Of a stretch of DNA of 5,483 nt, positions 5,467 through 5,483 are shown piece after piece. Location: NCBI GenBank assembly GCA_016293975.1, contig JAEDCW010000063.1, positions 1 to 5,483 of the forward strand, written 5' to 3'. The translations under genes were made by a program, and so were the position numbers. The notes beneath the pieces were generated by a model. It was not told where the DNA came from. It was given only the letters and a program-made list of their open reading frames with translations, and searched no databases. Position 1 is the stretch's first letter. Each line of letters starts with the position of its first letter. Source of the stretch: Clostridia bacterium (GTDB lineage: Bacteria > Bacillota > Clostridia > Christensenellales > CAG-138).

Positions 5467-5483
5467 TCACCCGACGTAATATC
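5467..5483 (-). CDS. 3' end of a second, tandem copy of the minus-strand lipoprotein (partial)
   Basis: Only the stop codon, four full codons (YYVG) and two bases of a fifth are in the window. They match exactly the end of the lipoprotein at 4333-5397, including the DNA downstream through the hairpin. The neighbour just outside is therefore inferred to be a paralogue or recent duplicate on the same strand, 69 bp upstream. How far the identity extends cannot be seen. Confidence 0.7.

Larger units (their letters stand above)
5429..5483. repeat. 55-bp perfect direct repeat, copy B (cut by the window edge)
   Basis: Second copy of the repeat at 4295-4349. The offset of 1134 bp equals the 1065-bp lipoprotein gene plus the 69-bp spacer between its start and the upstream stop codon, as expected for a head-to-tail gene duplication. 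Confidence 0.95.

Overview
The window looks like an accessory stretch of a Clostridia-type (Firmicutes) chromosome of moderate GC. The basis is family resemblance only: lipoproteins with Pro/Thr/Glu-rich linkers, AAGG/GGAGG ribosome binding sites, sigma-A-like promoters, and an APH-family kinase of the kind common in gut clostridia. No rRNA, tRNA, CRISPR array, insertion sequence or origin could be seen. A species cannot be named.

Left part (1-1921), all on the minus strand. The window opens inside a membrane acyltransferase (acyltransferase-3 / OafA type), of which only the first 71 residues are present. It has its own promoter at 368-395. Upstream of it lies a two-gene unit: an APH-type small-molecule kinase (1019-1921) followed 45 bp later by a GNAT N-acetyltransferase (452-973). 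A promoter with a leader of about 150 nt (2080-2108) precedes this pair. Both enzymes belong to families that modify small molecules, including antibiotics, but their substrates cannot be read from the sequence.

Middle (1922-3826). A divergent intergenic region carries the promoter of the kinase unit on the minus strand and an extended -10 promoter on the plus strand (2338-2366). The plus promoter drives a 457-residue predicted surface lipoprotein (2453-3826) with a complete transglutaminase-like Cys-His-Asp triad and a beta-rich N-terminal module. Just upstream of the kinase start is a reading frame with a G-x-x-G-x-x-G motif that may be a relic of an NAD-dependent epimerase.

Right part (3827-5483). 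About 460 bp without a secure gene is followed by a minus-strand lipoprotein of unknown function (4333-5397). Its last codons and the GC-rich hairpin behind them recur perfectly (55 bp, offset 1134 bp) at the right edge. The edge therefore holds the 3' end of another copy or close paralogue of the same lipoprotein, in tandem and only 69 bp upstream. The tandem lipoprotein array with hairpin punctuation is the most notable structure here. No complete new defence or mobile system is visible.
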